A DNA stretch of 64,000 bases from Allomesorhizobium sp043769475. GTDB taxonomy: Bacteria; Pseudomonadota; Alphaproteobacteria; Rhizobiales; Rhizobiaceae. The translations under genes were made by a program, and so were the position numbers. Shown here in pieces: positions 52,136 to 61,895 of this stretch; the first letter of the stretch is position 1, and each line of letters begins with the position of its first letter. Below the pieces are notes generated by a model. The model was not told the origin of the DNA. It was given only the letters and a program-made list of their open reading frames with translations, and ran no database searches. The stretch is taken from assembly GCF_043769475.1 (NCBI RefSeq), contig NZ_CP171729.1, positions 2,480,001-2,544,000 of the forward strand. The letters are read 5' to 3'.

Positions 52136-53395
52136 ATGGCGGAATATTCGGCCTTTTCGCTGCTCAAGAACGCGTTGACGGGAAATCGCGACTGGAAGCC
52201 TGCCTGGCGCAAGCCGGACCCGAAGCCGTCCTACGACGTCATCGTCATCGGTGGCGGAGGGCATGGGCTTTCGACCGCCTATTATCTCGCCAAGGAGCAC
52301 GGCATCACCAATGTCGCCGTCCTGGAAAAAGGCTGGCTGGGGTCCGGCAATGTCGGCCGCAACACCACGATCGTGCGCTCCAACTACCTGTATCCGCAGA
52401 GCATCCGCTTCTACGAGCATTCGATGCGGCTGTGGGAGAACCTGTCGCACGATCTCAACTACAACGTCATGTTTTCGCAGCGCGGCGTCCTCAATCTTGC
52501 CCACACACCGGCGCAACTCGACGATTATGCACGTCGCGGCAACGCCATGCGCCATGCCGGCGGCGACGCCGAACTGCTCTATCCCGACCAGATCGCCCGG
52601 CTCTACCCCGGCCTGGACGTCTCGGGCTCGGCCAGATTCCCGGTGATCGGAGGCCTGCTGCAGCCCAAGGCCGGCACGGCCCGCCACGACGCCGTCGCCT
52701 GGGGCTATGCGCGTGGCGCCGATCGGCGCGGCGTCGACATACTGGAGAATTGCGAGGTCACCGGCTTCCTGCGCGACGGAGACCGCATCATCGGGGTGAC
52801 CACCACGCGCGGCGAAATCCGCGCCGCCAAGGTTGCGGTAGCGGTGGCCGGCAGCACAGGCCAGGTGATGAAGCTCGCCGGGATCGACAAGCTGCCGATC
52901 GAAAGCCACGTGCTGCAGGCCTTCGTGTCCGAATCGCTGAAGCCTATCCTCCCGGGCGTAGTGACGTTCGGCGGCGGGCATCTCTACGTTTCACAGTCCG
53001 ACAAGGGCGGGCTGGTCTTCGGCGGCGGCCTCGACGAGTACAATACATATGCGCAGCGCGGAAACCTGCCGCTGGTCGAGGAGGTGATGAGCGAGTTGCT
53101 CGCCATGTTCCCCGCCTTCGCGCGGGTGCGGCTGCTGCGCTCCTGGGGCGGCGTCATGGACATGTCGATGGACGGCTCACCGATCATTACCACCGGTCCC
53201 CTACCCGGCATGTATCTGAATTGCGGCTGGTGCTACGGCGGTTTCAAGGCGACGCCGGCTTCGGGCTGGTGTTTTGCCCACACGATCGCCCGCGACGAGC
53301 CTCACGAGATCAACGCGCCGTTCACGCTCGACCGTTTTCACCGCGGCATCCTCATCGACGAAAAAGGCCAGGGCTCCACGCCCAAACTTCATTAG
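52136..53395 (+). CDS. soxB: Sarcosine oxidase subunit beta
   Basis: A 419-residue flavoprotein with FAD motif VIVIGGGGHGLSTAYYLAKEHG at 35-56, CGWCYGGFKATPASGW, and the N-terminal FSLLKNALTGNRDW typical of SoxB of the heterotetrameric oxidase. It oxidises sarcosine to glycine and formaldehyde (or methylene-THF) with SoxA/D/G. It opens a tight operon: soxD follows 12 bp downstream, then soxA and soxG with overlaps. The His that binds FMN covalently in the beta subunit lies in the family's MRHAGG region. This is the last step of betaine-to-glycine demethylation. Confidence 0.95.
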   Translation: MAEYSAFSLLKNALTGNRDWKPAWRKPDPKPSYDVIVIGGGGHGLSTAYYLAKEHGITNVAVLEKGWLGSGNVGRNTTIVRSNYLYPQSIRFYEHSMRLWENLSHDLNYNVMFSQRGVLNLAHTPAQLDDYARRGNAMRHAGGDAELLYPDQIARLYPGLDVSGSARFPVIGGLLQPKAGTARHDAVAWGYARGADRRGVDILENCEVTGFLRDGDRIIGVTTTRGEIRAAKVAVAVAGSTGQVMKLAGIDKLPIESHVLQAFVSESLKPILPGVVTFGGGHLYVSQSDKGGLVFGGGLDEYNTYAQRGNLPLVEEVMSELLAMFPAFARVRLLRSWGGVMDMSMDGSPIITTGPLPGMYLNCGWCYGGFKATPASGWCFAHTIARDEPHEINAPFTLDRFHRGILIDEKGQGSTPKLH

Positions 53396-53407
53396 GCGCT
53401 TCAAGAA

Positions 53408-53710
53408 ATGCTGATAACCTGTCCTTATTGCGGCCCGCGCGACCTCTCCGAATTCAGCTACCAGGGCGACGGCAACCGCACGCGCCCCGATCCGGCCTCT
53501 ACCGACCAGGCGGAATGGAACGATTATGTTTATGATCGCGTCAACGTCGCCGGCGATCACAACGAGATCTGGCAGCATGCCGGCGGCTGCCGCGCGCATC
53601 TGGCCGTTGTGCGCAATACGCTGACGCACAAGATTACCAGCGTCGGCTTCTCCCGCGATGCCGGCCACAAAAAATCCGATGGCCACCGCCGGACGGGAGC
53701 GCATTCATGA
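53408..53710 (+). CDS. soxD: Sarcosine oxidase subunit delta
   Basis: A 100-residue protein with a zinc-type site: LITCPYCGPRDLSEFSYQGD and WQHAGGCRAHLAVVRNTLTHKI (Cys, Cys, His, Cys). These residues bind the structural zinc of the heterotetramer. It overlaps soxA by 4 bp and follows soxB closely, the normal order soxBDAG. Confidence 0.95.
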   Translation: MLITCPYCGPRDLSEFSYQGDGNRTRPDPASTDQAEWNDYVYDRVNVAGDHNEIWQHAGGCRAHLAVVRNTLTHKITSVGFSRDAGHKKSDGHRRTGAHS

Positions 53711-56697
53711 GCCCTCGCCGCAGCCAGTCCGGCGGTCGGGTCGACCGGACGCGCACGATCCGCTTCACCTTCGACGGACGGCCCTTCACCGGGCATGCGG
53801 GCGATACGCTGGCGTCCGCGTTGCTCGCCAACGGCGTGACGCTGTTTGCGCGATCTTTCAAGTATCACCGCCCGCGCGGCGTGCTGACTGCCGGCATCGA
53901 CGAGCCGAACGCGCTGGTGACGGTGCTTCACGGCGAAGTGCGCGAGCCCAACACGCCCGCGACGATGCTGGAGATATACGACGGGCTGACCGTGGTCAGC
54001 CAGAACCGTTTCCCGACGCTCGCCTTCGACTTCGGCGCGGCAAACCAGCTCGGCGGCAAGATCCTCGGCGCCGGCTTCTACTACAAGACCTTCATGGGGC
54101 CGGTGGTCGGGCCCTTGAAAGGCACCCGCTTCTGGATGTTCTGCGAATACTTCATCCGCCGAGCAGCTGGTCTTGGTCGCGCCGGCATCGCCAGCGACCC
54201 GGCGCGTTACGAGCGCATGAACGCGTTCTGCGACGTGCTGGTGGTCGGCTCCGGCCCCGCGGGCCTGATGGCCGCCAAGGCTGCGGTCGATAGTGGCGCG
54301 CGCGTCATCCTGGCCGAACTGGAGCCGAAATTCGGCGGTACGGCCAACTGGTCGGGCGAGACGATGGACGGCGTTGCCGCGGCGGAATGGGCCTCGACTA
54401 TGGTGCGCGACCTGAAGGCGCGCGACAACGTTCGGCTCCTGCCGCGCACCACCGTCTGGGGCTATTACGACGACAATTCCATCGCCGCGCTGGAGCGCGT
54501 CACCGATCACAAGAGCGCGCCCGCCAAGGGCGAGCCGCGCCACCGCCACTGGTCGATCCGCGCCGGATCGGTGGTGGCGACCGGCGCGTTCGAGCGGCCG
54601 CTGGTCTTTCCGGGCAACGACCGCCCCGGCGTCATGCTTGCGGGCGCCGCCGAACGCTACGCCAACGAGTTCGGCATATTGCCCGGCCAGAAGGTTGCGC
54701 TGTTCGTCAACAATGACGGCGCTTATCGCGCCGCCGCCGCCATGAGGAAGGCCGGCGCTGAGATCGCCGCGATCGTCGACGTGCGCGGCGAAATCTCGGA
54801 GGCGGCGCGGGAAATCGCCGAAGAAGCCGGCGGCGAGCTGCTGCGCGGCCATGCCGTGGTGGCGACGGAAGGCGGCAGGCACGTCTCGGGCATCAAGGTG
54901 CAGAAATTCGACGTTGCGAACGGCGCATTGTCGGGCGAGGCGCGGCATCTCGATGCCGAGTGCCTGCTGGTCTCGGGCGGCTGGTCGCCGGTCATCCATC
55001 TGGCGAGCCAGGCCGGCATGAAGCCGGAGTGGAACGAGGCACTGCAGGCCTTCCTGCCGCCGAAGCCGACGCAGAACTGGGTCGGCGCCGGCGCATTCAA
55101 CGGGAGGTTCACGACGACCGAGGCGCTGGCCGAAGGCCATGCCGCCGGCCTGTCGGCCGCCGGCTCGCCCGGCGGGCCGGTGTCCATCCCCGAGGTCGAA
55201 CCTGTGGCGCTCGACGCGCATCCGGCTCCGGTGTTCGAGATCAGGGCCAAGGGCAAGGCCTTCGTCGACTACCAGCATGACGTGACCGCCGACGATGTCC
55301 GTCTCGCGTACAAGGAAGGTTTCGTCTCCGTCGAGCATTTGAAGCGCTACACCACGCTCGGCATGGCGACCGACCAGGGCAAGACATCCAACGTGCCAGG
55401 CATAGCCATCATGGCCGAGGCGTTGGGCAAGCCCATCGCCGACGTCGGCACGACGCGGTTCCGTCCGCCCTTTTCGCCGGTGTCGCTCGGGGCGCTGGCC
55501 GCCGAACGCTACGGCGAACTCAAGCCCGAACGGCTGACTCCCATGCACGACTGGCATCTCGAGAACGGCGCGGCCATGTATGCCGCCGGGCTCTGGTATC
55601 GGCCGATGATCTATGGCCTTGCCGGCGAAACGGTCGAGCAGGCCTATATCCGCGAGGCGAAGACAACACGTGAAGCCGCAGGCATCGTCGACGTCTCGAC
55701 GCTGGGCAAGATCGCCGTGCAGGGGCCGGACGCCGCCGATTTCCTCGACCGCGTCTACACCAACGTCTTCTCCACCCTTGCCGTCGGCAAGGCACGCTAC
55801 GGCCTGATGCTGCGCGAGGACGGCATCGCACTCGATGACGGCACCACCTGGCGGCTCGGCAACGACGACTTCCTGATGACCACCACCACCGCCAACGCCG
55901 GCAAGGTTATGCAGCATCTCGAATATCTGCTGGACGTCGTTTGGCCTGACCTCAAAGTGCAACTCACCTCCGTCACCGACCAATGGGCGGGGGCTGCGAT
56001 CGGCGGGCCAAAGGCGCGGGAAATCCTGGCGTCATGCGTGACCGGGACGGCAGTCGACAACGAGACGCTGCCCTTCATGGGCATCGTCCACGGCGAGATC
56101 GCCGGCGCGCCGGTGATGATCTGCCGCCTTTCCTTCTCGGGCGAAATGGCGTTCGAGGTCTATTCCGGCGCCGGTCACGGCATGCATGTCTGGGAAGCGC
56201 TGATCGAGGCCGGCAAGCCCTTCGGCATGGTTCCCTACGGGCTGGAAGCGCTGGGCACCATGCGTATCGAGAAGGGTCACGTCACCGGCGCGGAAATCGA
56301 CGGCCGCACCACCGGCCGCGATCTTGGTCTCGATTGGATGCTGTCGAAGAAAAAGCCGTTCGTCGGCTCGATGATGATGGACCGCGAAGGCCTGATCGCC
56401 GAGGACCGGGTGCGGCTGGTCGGCGTGATCTCCCTCGACAACCGCCCGCTGAAGGGCGGCGCGCATATTGTCGAGGAGGTGAACGAGAAAGAGCCGAAAA
56501 ACTCGATCGGCCACATCACCGCGGTCTGCTATTCGCCCGCACTCGGCAAATATATCGGCCTGGCGCTGGTCAAGGGCGGAAAGGCTCGGATCGGCACCCG
56601 CGCGTTCATCTCCGATCCGCTGCGCGACCGCTTCGGCCCGGTCGAGATCGTCAGCAACCACTTCTTCGATCCCGAAGGGAAACGCATGCATGGTTGA
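53707..56697 (+). CDS. soxA: Sarcosine oxidase subunit alpha
   Basis: A 996-residue protein. The N-terminal 2Fe-2S-ferredoxin-like fold has lost its cysteines, as usual in SoxA (FDGRPFTGHAGDTLASALLANG). A FAD/NAD domain starts at GSGPAG (181-186), and the C-terminal part is a GcvT-type folate domain (MEHL-like, HLENGAAMYAAGLWYRP, ATTREAAGIVDVSTLGKI). It carries NAD and binds THF. It overlaps soxD at its start and soxG by 8 bp at its end. Length and order fit a functional enzyme. Confidence 0.95.
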   Translation: MSPRRSQSGGRVDRTRTIRFTFDGRPFTGHAGDTLASALLANGVTLFARSFKYHRPRGVLTAGIDEPNALVTVLHGEVREPNTPATMLEIYDGLTVVSQNRFPTLAFDFGAANQLGGKILGAGFYYKTFMGPVVGPLKGTRFWMFCEYFIRRAAGLGRAGIASDPARYERMNAFCDVLVVGSGPAGLMAAKAAVDSGARVILAELEPKFGGTANWSGETMDGVAAAEWASTMVRDLKARDNVRLLPRTTVWGYYDDNSIAALERVTDHKSAPAKGEPRHRHWSIRAGSVVATGAFERPLVFPGNDRPGVMLAGAAERYANEFGILPGQKVALFVNNDGAYRAAAAMRKAGAEIAAIVDVRGEISEAAREIAEEAGGELLRGHAVVATEGGRHVSGIKVQKFDVANGALSGEARHLDAECLLVSGGWSPVIHLASQAGMKPEWNEALQAFLPPKPTQNWVGAGAFNGRFTTTEALAEGHAAGLSAAGSPGGPVSIPEVEPVALDAHPAPVFEIRAKGKAFVDYQHDVTADDVRLAYKEGFVSVEHLKRYTTLGMATDQGKTSNVPGIAIMAEALGKPIADVGTTRFRPPFSPVSLGALAAERYGELKPERLTPMHDWHLENGAAMYAAGLWYRPMIYGLAGETVEQAYIREAKTTREAAGIVDVSTLGKIAVQGPDAADFLDRVYTNVFSTLAVGKARYGLMLREDGIALDDGTTWRLGNDDFLMTTTTANAGKVMQHLEYLLDVVWPDLKVQLTSVTDQWAGAAIGGPKAREILASCVTGTAVDNETLPFMGIVHGEIAGAPVMICRLSFSGEMAFEVYSGAGHGMHVWEALIEAGKPFGMVPYGLEALGTMRIEKGHVTGAEIDGRTTGRDLGLDWMLSKKKPFVGSMMMDREGLIAEDRVRLVGVISLDNRPLKGGAHIVEEVNEKEPKNSIGHITAVCYSPALGKYIGLALVKGGKARIGTRAFISDPLRDRFGPVEIVSNHFFDPEGKRMHG

Positions 56698-57277
56698 CCA
56701 GCTTTCGCCGCTTGGCCCTGTCTGGCGACCGGGCTCGCACGGCAATTTCGTCGAGGGCACCGGCGTGGTGCTCAGCGAGACCCAGCCGGGCTCGATCGTC
56801 CACGCCACAGCCTGGCCGGGCGAGGAAAAGAATCTGATGGCCGCGATCCGGACTGTTGCCGGCCTTACCTTGCCCGACGGCGCGGGCGGCGGCATCTTGA
56901 CCGAGGAGAAGGCGGCGTTCGGCATCGCGCCCGGCAAATTCCTGGTCGTCGACCAGGCGGAAGGACTTTTCGCGATGCTCAGCGCCGCGATCACCAGCGA
57001 AATGGGCACCGTTACCGACCTCTCACATGGCCGCACGGCAATCCGGGTTGCCGGGCCGAAGGCCGAATGGGTGCTGGCGAAATTCTTCGCCATCGATTTT
57101 TCGCTGACTGCATTCCCGGTGGGCGCGGGCCGCTCGACCGTCCATCACGACATTTTCGCTCAAATTCAAAGAACCGGCGCGAGCCAGTTCGACCTCTATG
57201 TCTTCCGCTCGTTCGCGCGGGCGTTCTGGAACGCGCTCTGCCACGCGAGCGAGGAAGTAGGGTACGAGGTGCGGTAG
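56690..57277 (+). CDS. soxG: Sarcosine oxidase subunit gamma
   Basis: A 195-residue GcvT-like gamma subunit: VVLSETQPGSIVHATAWPGEE, TDLSHGRTAIRVAGPKAEWVLAKFFAIDFS, ending FWNALCHASEEVGYEVR. It overlaps soxA by 8 bp. Unlike many rhizobial loci no folate-cycle genes (glyA, folD, purU) follow; instead the minus-strand cytochrome gene converges 14 bp downstream. Confidence 0.93.
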   Translation: MVDQLSPLGPVWRPGSHGNFVEGTGVVLSETQPGSIVHATAWPGEEKNLMAAIRTVAGLTLPDGAGGGILTEEKAAFGIAPGKFLVVDQAEGLFAMLSAAITSEMGTVTDLSHGRTAIRVAGPKAEWVLAKFFAIDFSLTAFPVGAGRSTVHHDIFAQIQRTGASQFDLYVFRSFARAFWNALCHASEEVGYEVR

Positions 57278-57291
57278 TCGATCCGCACAGG

Positions 57292-58350
57292 TCACTTGAT
57301 CGACGAAAAATAGGCGGCGAGATCTTCGATCTCTTTTTCTTCGAGGGCCTTCGCAGTCCTTTCCATGAGATGGGCAAAGGGCGTTCCGCCGCGCCGGCCG
57401 GCGGCGAACAGGCGTAGCTGGGTTTTAAGATATTCCGCATGCTGGCCGGCGAGCGTCGGGTAGATCGGGTTGCGCCGGCTGCCACCGTGGCAGCTCAGGC
57501 AGGCGGGCACCTTGCGCTCCGGAATGCCGAACTCGGCGATCTGCCGGCCGCGAGCAGCGTCTCCTGAAGCAGCAGCCGAAGTGGAAACGCGCGGCTGCGA
57601 TGCAAAATGGCGGGCGAGATCGGCCCACAAACGCCGGTCGGCCTCGACTGCCGCCAGTTCCATGACGCCGCTCGGGCGCTTTCCTTCGGCGAACGCCTCG
57701 AGGCTCGCCCGCAGATACTCTTCCCGCTGTCCTGAAATGATCGGGACGAGCGCGCTGCGCCCTCGCCCGTCGCGGGCGTGGCATCGCGCGCAATCGGCCA
57801 CCGTTGCCTCGAAATCGTTCGCGTGCATCGCAGGACTTTCTTCGCCGCCCATTGCCAATTCGCCATAGGTTCGCGCGTCCATCCTCGGCAACACGCGCAG
57901 GAACGCCACCATCGCCCAAACCTCATCGTCGCGCTGCTGCGTGGGCCAGGCCGGCATGCCGGTGAAGCGTACCCCGTATTTGACGATGCGGAAGAGTTCG
58001 GCGTCGGTCCAGGTGCCGATCACCGGCGCGAGGTCGGGCGGGCGCGGAAGCATCTTCTGGACCGCGGGCGATTGCGGGACGCCTGGCGCGCCGTGACAGA
58101 TCGCACAACCGCGCTCAAAATGTCCCGCCGACGGCTGGATGCCTTCGGCGGGCAGTCGCTCGGGAGGTTCGACGGCGAGCGAGTAGGTACGCACCGCCGA
58201 GCGCATCGCGAAATGCAGGAACCAGTCGGTAATCTGCCAGTGGCCAGTCGAGGCGGCAATGTTGAAGAAGCCGATCCAGGCCCCGAACACCGCCGCGAAG
58301 GGCAGGATCGCCAGCGCGATGGCGATGTGTTTCCAGTGGAACCGGATCAT
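57292..58350 (-). CDS. Three-haem c-type cytochrome with N-terminal membrane anchor
   Basis: A 352-residue protein from ATG 58350 (MIRFHWKHIAIALAILPFAAVFG, a membrane anchor) with three CxxCH sites: CAICH in the first third, CARCH in the middle, CLSCH in the last third. Candidate axial methionines lie in GMPAWP and GVMELAA-type loops. Such multihaem cytochromes donate electrons to terminal oxidases. Its start overlaps the stop of ctaG by 4 bp, making it the last gene of the caa3 operon. A longer frame toward 58833 is only the ctaG gene read out of frame. Confidence 0.88.
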   Translation of the reverse strand: MIRFHWKHIAIALAILPFAAVFGAWIGFFNIAASTGHWQITDWFLHFAMRSAVRTYSLAVEPPERLPAEGIQPSAGHFERGCAICHGAPGVPQSPAVQKMLPRPPDLAPVIGTWTDAELFRIVKYGVRFTGMPAWPTQQRDDEVWAMVAFLRVLPRMDARTYGELAMGGEESPAMHANDFEATVADCARCHARDGRGRSALVPIISGQREEYLRASLEAFAEGKRPSGVMELAAVEADRRLWADLARHFASQPRVSTSAAASGDAARGRQIAEFGIPERKVPACLSCHGGSRRNPIYPTLAGQHAEYLKTQLRLFAAGRRGGTPFAHLMERTAKALEEKEIEDLAAYFSSIK

Positions 58351-59006
58351 CGCGCGAGCCTCCGATCGGTTCGGCCGCGCTCGTCCTGGGCGGCCAGAAG
58401 CCGCGCCAGCAGCGCCAGCCCGCCCGCGAGATAAACTGCAGCGCCGACGAAAAGCATGACGACGCCGCCGAGCGCCTGGTCCTGGCCGGCGCTGAGCGTC
58501 ATACCCAGGCAAGTCACCTCGCCAGCGCCGTAGAGCGGGCGCGGCGTCAGCGCCAGCAATGCGCCGAGAAGCGTCATGTGCACCGAAGTGAACAGGAGCC
58601 CGAACGCGCCGGCCGCACTTCTTTCGTTTCTGTCGTGGCCGCTGTGCCCGATGCAGGACAGCCAAAGGATCAGCCCGGCCACAAGGAAGTTCGCCTGTTC
58701 GGCAGCGGCGGCAGCCGGAGACGTTTCGGCCATCAGGCGAAGCGCAGGCGCGTGCCAGGCCCAGATCACGACCAGTTCGAGGAGAGACGCAGGCAAGGGC
58801 GAGAAAAGCCGTGAGCGCCGTGAGAAATCCCAATCCGTTCCGGCAAGCCCAAACGCGATCAGCGGCGCGGCGATGGCGACTACGCCCATATGCGCCATCA
58901 TGTGGGCGGTGAAGGAGGTCTCGCCGGCGGCAAAGAGCGGTCCGCCCCAGATGATCGCGAGCATCAGCAGGCCGATGATGAGCGCCGCACGTTTCATCGG
59001 AAGCAC
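58347..59006 (-). CDS. ctaG: Cytochrome c oxidase assembly protein (CtaG_caa3 family)
   Basis: A 219-residue protein with about six membrane spans: TAHMMAHMGVVAIAAPLIAFGLA (conserved HMxxH), VVIWAWHAPAL, LSCIGHSGHDRNERSAAG and ALLALTPRPLYGAG. This is the CtaG_caa3 family (PF09678), involved in maturation of caa3-type oxidases. It overlaps the downstream cytochrome gene by 4 bp and the upstream small membrane protein by 13 bp, all in the same operon. Confidence 0.88.
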   Translation of the reverse strand: MLPMKRAALIIGLLMLAIIWGGPLFAAGETSFTAHMMAHMGVVAIAAPLIAFGLAGTDWDFSRRSRLFSPLPASLLELVVIWAWHAPALRLMAETSPAAAAAEQANFLVAGLILWLSCIGHSGHDRNERSAAGAFGLLFTSVHMTLLGALLALTPRPLYGAGEVTCLGMTLSAGQDQALGGVVMLFVGAAVYLAGGLALLARLLAAQDERGRTDRRLAR

Positions 59007-59374
59007 CCGGAGATCATCAGCGCGGCGATCGCCGTGTAGATCACGGCGATGAAGCTCAGGCCCGACAGCAACAGCGTTGCAAAACCCTGGAAGCGCCTGC
59101 GGTCGTGCGGGGTCGGATCGTCATGCGGCGGCTCGTAGGTCCCGAATCCCCATTGCCGCCAGGCGAGAAAAGCCGAGAGCACAATCATCGCCAACGCCGC
59201 GGCGGTGACCGCGCCGATGCCGAGGCGGAGGACGTCGAAGCCGAAAGCCACGGCATCTTCCTTGGCGCAGTAGATGGCAGCCCCGACATAGCAGACGAGA
59301 AAATGCAGCGCCCAGACAACGGGCGCGGTGAACAGCGTCCAGAGCGTTTCGATTTCCTTGGGGAGGAACCGCAT
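58994..59374 (-). CDS. Small membrane protein of the caa3 oxidase operon
   Basis: A 126-residue protein with three hydrophobic spans (TAPVVWALHFLVCYVGAAIYCA, VTAAALAMIVLSAFLAW, TLLLSGLSFIAVIYTAIAALMIS). I do not recognise a named family. It lies between ctaG and the subunit I-III gene with overlap on one side and 7 bp on the other, so it is part of the operon. It may correspond to the small subunit found in caa3 operons. Confidence 0.75.
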   Translation of the reverse strand: MRFLPKEIETLWTLFTAPVVWALHFLVCYVGAAIYCAKEDAVAFGFDVLRLGIGAVTAAALAMIVLSAFLAWRQWGFGTYEPPHDDPTPHDRRRFQGFATLLLSGLSFIAVIYTAIAALMISGCFR

Positions 59375-59381
59375 CGCCGCC

Positions 59382-61895
59382 TCACAACGCCAGCGGAAAC
59401 AGGCCGATGACGGCGAACGTGGTCACCGCCGTTGCGGTCAGGAAGTGCCAGAAGAGAACGACATTGTGGATGTCGATGTCGTAGGTGGGCATCAATCTGC
59501 CGGCAAAGCTGCGCGCCAGGCAGTAAAGCTGCATGATTATGCCCACGGCTCCGTGCACCGCCGTCCACCCTGCAAGCACCCAGACGATCGCGGGGTAGAC
59601 ATGCGTCGTCGGCTCCATCCGATACGTCCAGGGGCCGTAGAGGCCGGCCAGACTTCCCGCGGCCGTCAGCACCAGGGCGGCTCCGACCGCGAGCCGCATC
59701 CCGACGACGAAGCCGCGCACGGTCGCGCCTCGCGCGCCAAGCATCAGCGCCCATGCCGCCAGGAAACACGCCAGGGCGACCATCGGCCAGAACACGCCGG
59801 GGCCAGCTATCCCCGCGGTGAAATCCTGATGGATCGTCCAGTAGAAAAAATAGCCGAAGACGAGGCTGCCGAACGCCGTTCCGTCGCCGACCATGGTGAT
59901 GAACATCGCCCACCAGCCGACCGATTCCGGCCCCGACCGATAGAGCGGCAGGGTCAGGCCGAGGCCGACATCCTTCTCCGGCTTTTCGGGGATCTCGGCC
60001 GTGCCGGTCCAGGCCCAGAAAAGGATCGCGCCGAGCGTGACGACGGCACTCGCCGCCGTGGCGAGCCACCATTCGAAGGTCAGCGCGATGAACACGGCGC
60101 CGAGCGCGAAGGCGGCGACGATCGGCGAGACCGCGTTGCCGCCCACGCGCATGCAGTAAATCGGCTCGGCGTCGAGCACGGAGGTCACCAGCGTCTCGCG
60201 CCGCCCCTCCTCCGCGTCCGGAAGGTAGAAGCGGCCTTCGTCGGTGTGCCGGATCAGATTTGGCTGGTCCCAGATGGGGTAGCGGCCTTCGATCAGTGGA
60301 ACCGACCGCACGCCCCAATTCTCGTCCGGCTCGTTGATCCATTCGAGCGTACCGGCGTTCCATGGGTTTCGTTCCAGCTTCGGCTGGCGCCCTTTCGGCC
60401 GCACGGCATCGAACACCACCACCAGAAAGCCTGCCGCAAAGACGAATGCGCCCATCGTGGAAACGAGGTTGAACCAGTCCCAGCCCAGCCCTTCGGGATA
60501 GGTGAAGACGCGGCGCGGCATGCCGCGCAGGCCCGAGAGGTGCATCGGGAAGAAGGCGACGTTGAAACCCACGAACATCAGCCAGAAAGCGATCTTGCCG
60601 AGCCGGTCGGACAGTTTCTTCCCGTCGAGGAGCGGATAGAAATAGTAGAGGCCGGCGACGACTGGAAACAGCATGCCACCGATCAGCACGTAATGCAGGT
60701 GGGCGACGATGAAATAGGTGTCGTGCGCCTGCCAGTCGAAGGGCGCGAGCGCCACCATCACCCCTGTGAGCCCGCCGATGACGAATACGGCCAGTCCGCC
60801 CGTCCCGAACAGCATGGGCACGGCGAAGATGACGCGTCCGGCAAGCAGCGTGGCGATGAAGACGAAGATCTGCACGCCGGTCGGGATCACCACCGCCTCC
60901 GACGCCGCGGAGAAGAAGGCCAGCGAAATCTGCGGCAGGCCGGTCGCGAACATGTGGTGCACCCACAGCCCGAAGGAGAGGAAGCCGGTGCCAACGGCCG
61001 CGAGCACGATCCAGGAATAGCCGACGATCGGGCGCTGCGCGAAGGTAGGCACGATCATCGCCATCAGCGCGATCGCCGGCAGGAAGATGATGTAGACCTC
61101 CGGATGGCCGAAGATCCAGAACAGGTGCTGCCACAGGATGGGATCGCCGCCGCGCGTCGCGTCGAAGAACGGCCAGCCGAACATGCGCTCCAGTTCGAAC
61201 AGCAGGTCGCCGGCGATCAGCGGCGGGAAGGCAAACAGGATCATGCCGGCGACGATCAGCAAGTACCAGGCGAAGAGCGGCATCATGTTGACGCGCATGC
61301 CGGGCGCGCGGCACTTCATCGTGCCGACTATGAGCTCGACCGCGGCAGCGATCGAAGCGACCTCAATGAAGGAGAGGCCAAGCAGCCAGATGTCGGCGCC
61401 GATGCCCGAATAATCCTTGTTGGTGGCGAGTGGCGGATACATGAACCAGCCGGCATTGGGCGCTGCGTCGAAGAAGATCGAGCCGCAGACGAAGACGCCG
61501 CCGATCAGAAAACTCCAGAAGCCGAAGGCGGAGAGCCGCGGGAACGGCAGGTCGCGCGCGCCGAGCATCGGCGGCAGGAGATAGATCGCGACCGCCTCGA
61601 ACATTGGCACGGCGAACAGGAACATCATCACTGTGCCGTGCAGTGTAAACGCCTGGTTGAAGAAATCCGCTGAGACGAAGTCATTGTCCGGGACGGCGAG
61701 CTGCGTGCGCATCAAAAGCGCCAGAACGCCGGCAAACAGCATGAAGGCGAAGGCGGTGCTGGTGTACCAGACGCCTACCTGGGTGTTGTTGACCGAGGTC
61801 CAGTAGCGCCAGCCGGTGGGCGTTTCCCAGACGGCGCGCAGCCGTTTTTCCTGGGCGCGGCGGACTTCCTCGGAGGCGATCGGAGGCGGCTTCAT
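59382..61895 (-). CDS. ctaD: Cytochrome c oxidase subunit I-III fusion (caa3 type)
   Basis: An 837-residue protein. The first 600 or so residues are subunit I: His86 in FTLHGTVMMF (haem a ligand), WQHLFWIFGHPEVYIIFLP (CuB ligand and the His-Tyr pair), VHHMFATG and HDTYFIVAHLHYV (HxH, haem a/a3 ligands). The last 200 residues are a subunit III-like set of spans (ESVGWWAMFITMVGDGTAFGSLVFGYFFYW, VVLFWHFLTATAVTTF). Fusion of I and III is known in caa3 oxidases such as that of Thermus. It reduces O2 to water and pumps protons. It overlaps the subunit II gene upstream by 4 bp and is followed by the small membrane protein. Confidence 0.93.
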   Translation of the reverse strand: MKPPPIASEEVRRAQEKRLRAVWETPTGWRYWTSVNNTQVGVWYTSTAFAFMLFAGVLALLMRTQLAVPDNDFVSADFFNQAFTLHGTVMMFLFAVPMFEAVAIYLLPPMLGARDLPFPRLSAFGFWSFLIGGVFVCGSIFFDAAPNAGWFMYPPLATNKDYSGIGADIWLLGLSFIEVASIAAAVELIVGTMKCRAPGMRVNMMPLFAWYLLIVAGMILFAFPPLIAGDLLFELERMFGWPFFDATRGGDPILWQHLFWIFGHPEVYIIFLPAIALMAMIVPTFAQRPIVGYSWIVLAAVGTGFLSFGLWVHHMFATGLPQISLAFFSAASEAVVIPTGVQIFVFIATLLAGRVIFAVPMLFGTGGLAVFVIGGLTGVMVALAPFDWQAHDTYFIVAHLHYVLIGGMLFPVVAGLYYFYPLLDGKKLSDRLGKIAFWLMFVGFNVAFFPMHLSGLRGMPRRVFTYPEGLGWDWFNLVSTMGAFVFAAGFLVVVFDAVRPKGRQPKLERNPWNAGTLEWINEPDENWGVRSVPLIEGRYPIWDQPNLIRHTDEGRFYLPDAEEGRRETLVTSVLDAEPIYCMRVGGNAVSPIVAAFALGAVFIALTFEWWLATAASAVVTLGAILFWAWTGTAEIPEKPEKDVGLGLTLPLYRSGPESVGWWAMFITMVGDGTAFGSLVFGYFFYWTIHQDFTAGIAGPGVFWPMVALACFLAAWALMLGARGATVRGFVVGMRLAVGAALVLTAAGSLAGLYGPWTYRMEPTTHVYPAIVWVLAGWTAVHGAVGIIMQLYCLARSFAGRLMPTYDIDIHNVVLFWHFLTATAVTTFAVIGLFPLAL

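Noticed and set aside
53557..55983. Long antisense frame over soxA
   Set aside because: An 808-codon minus-strand frame exists but is the GC-rich shadow of soxA; it has no domain and no ribosome binding site.
58351..58833. N-terminal extension of the cytochrome
   Set aside because: It overlaps ctaG in another frame; the true start is ATG 58350 with a membrane anchor.
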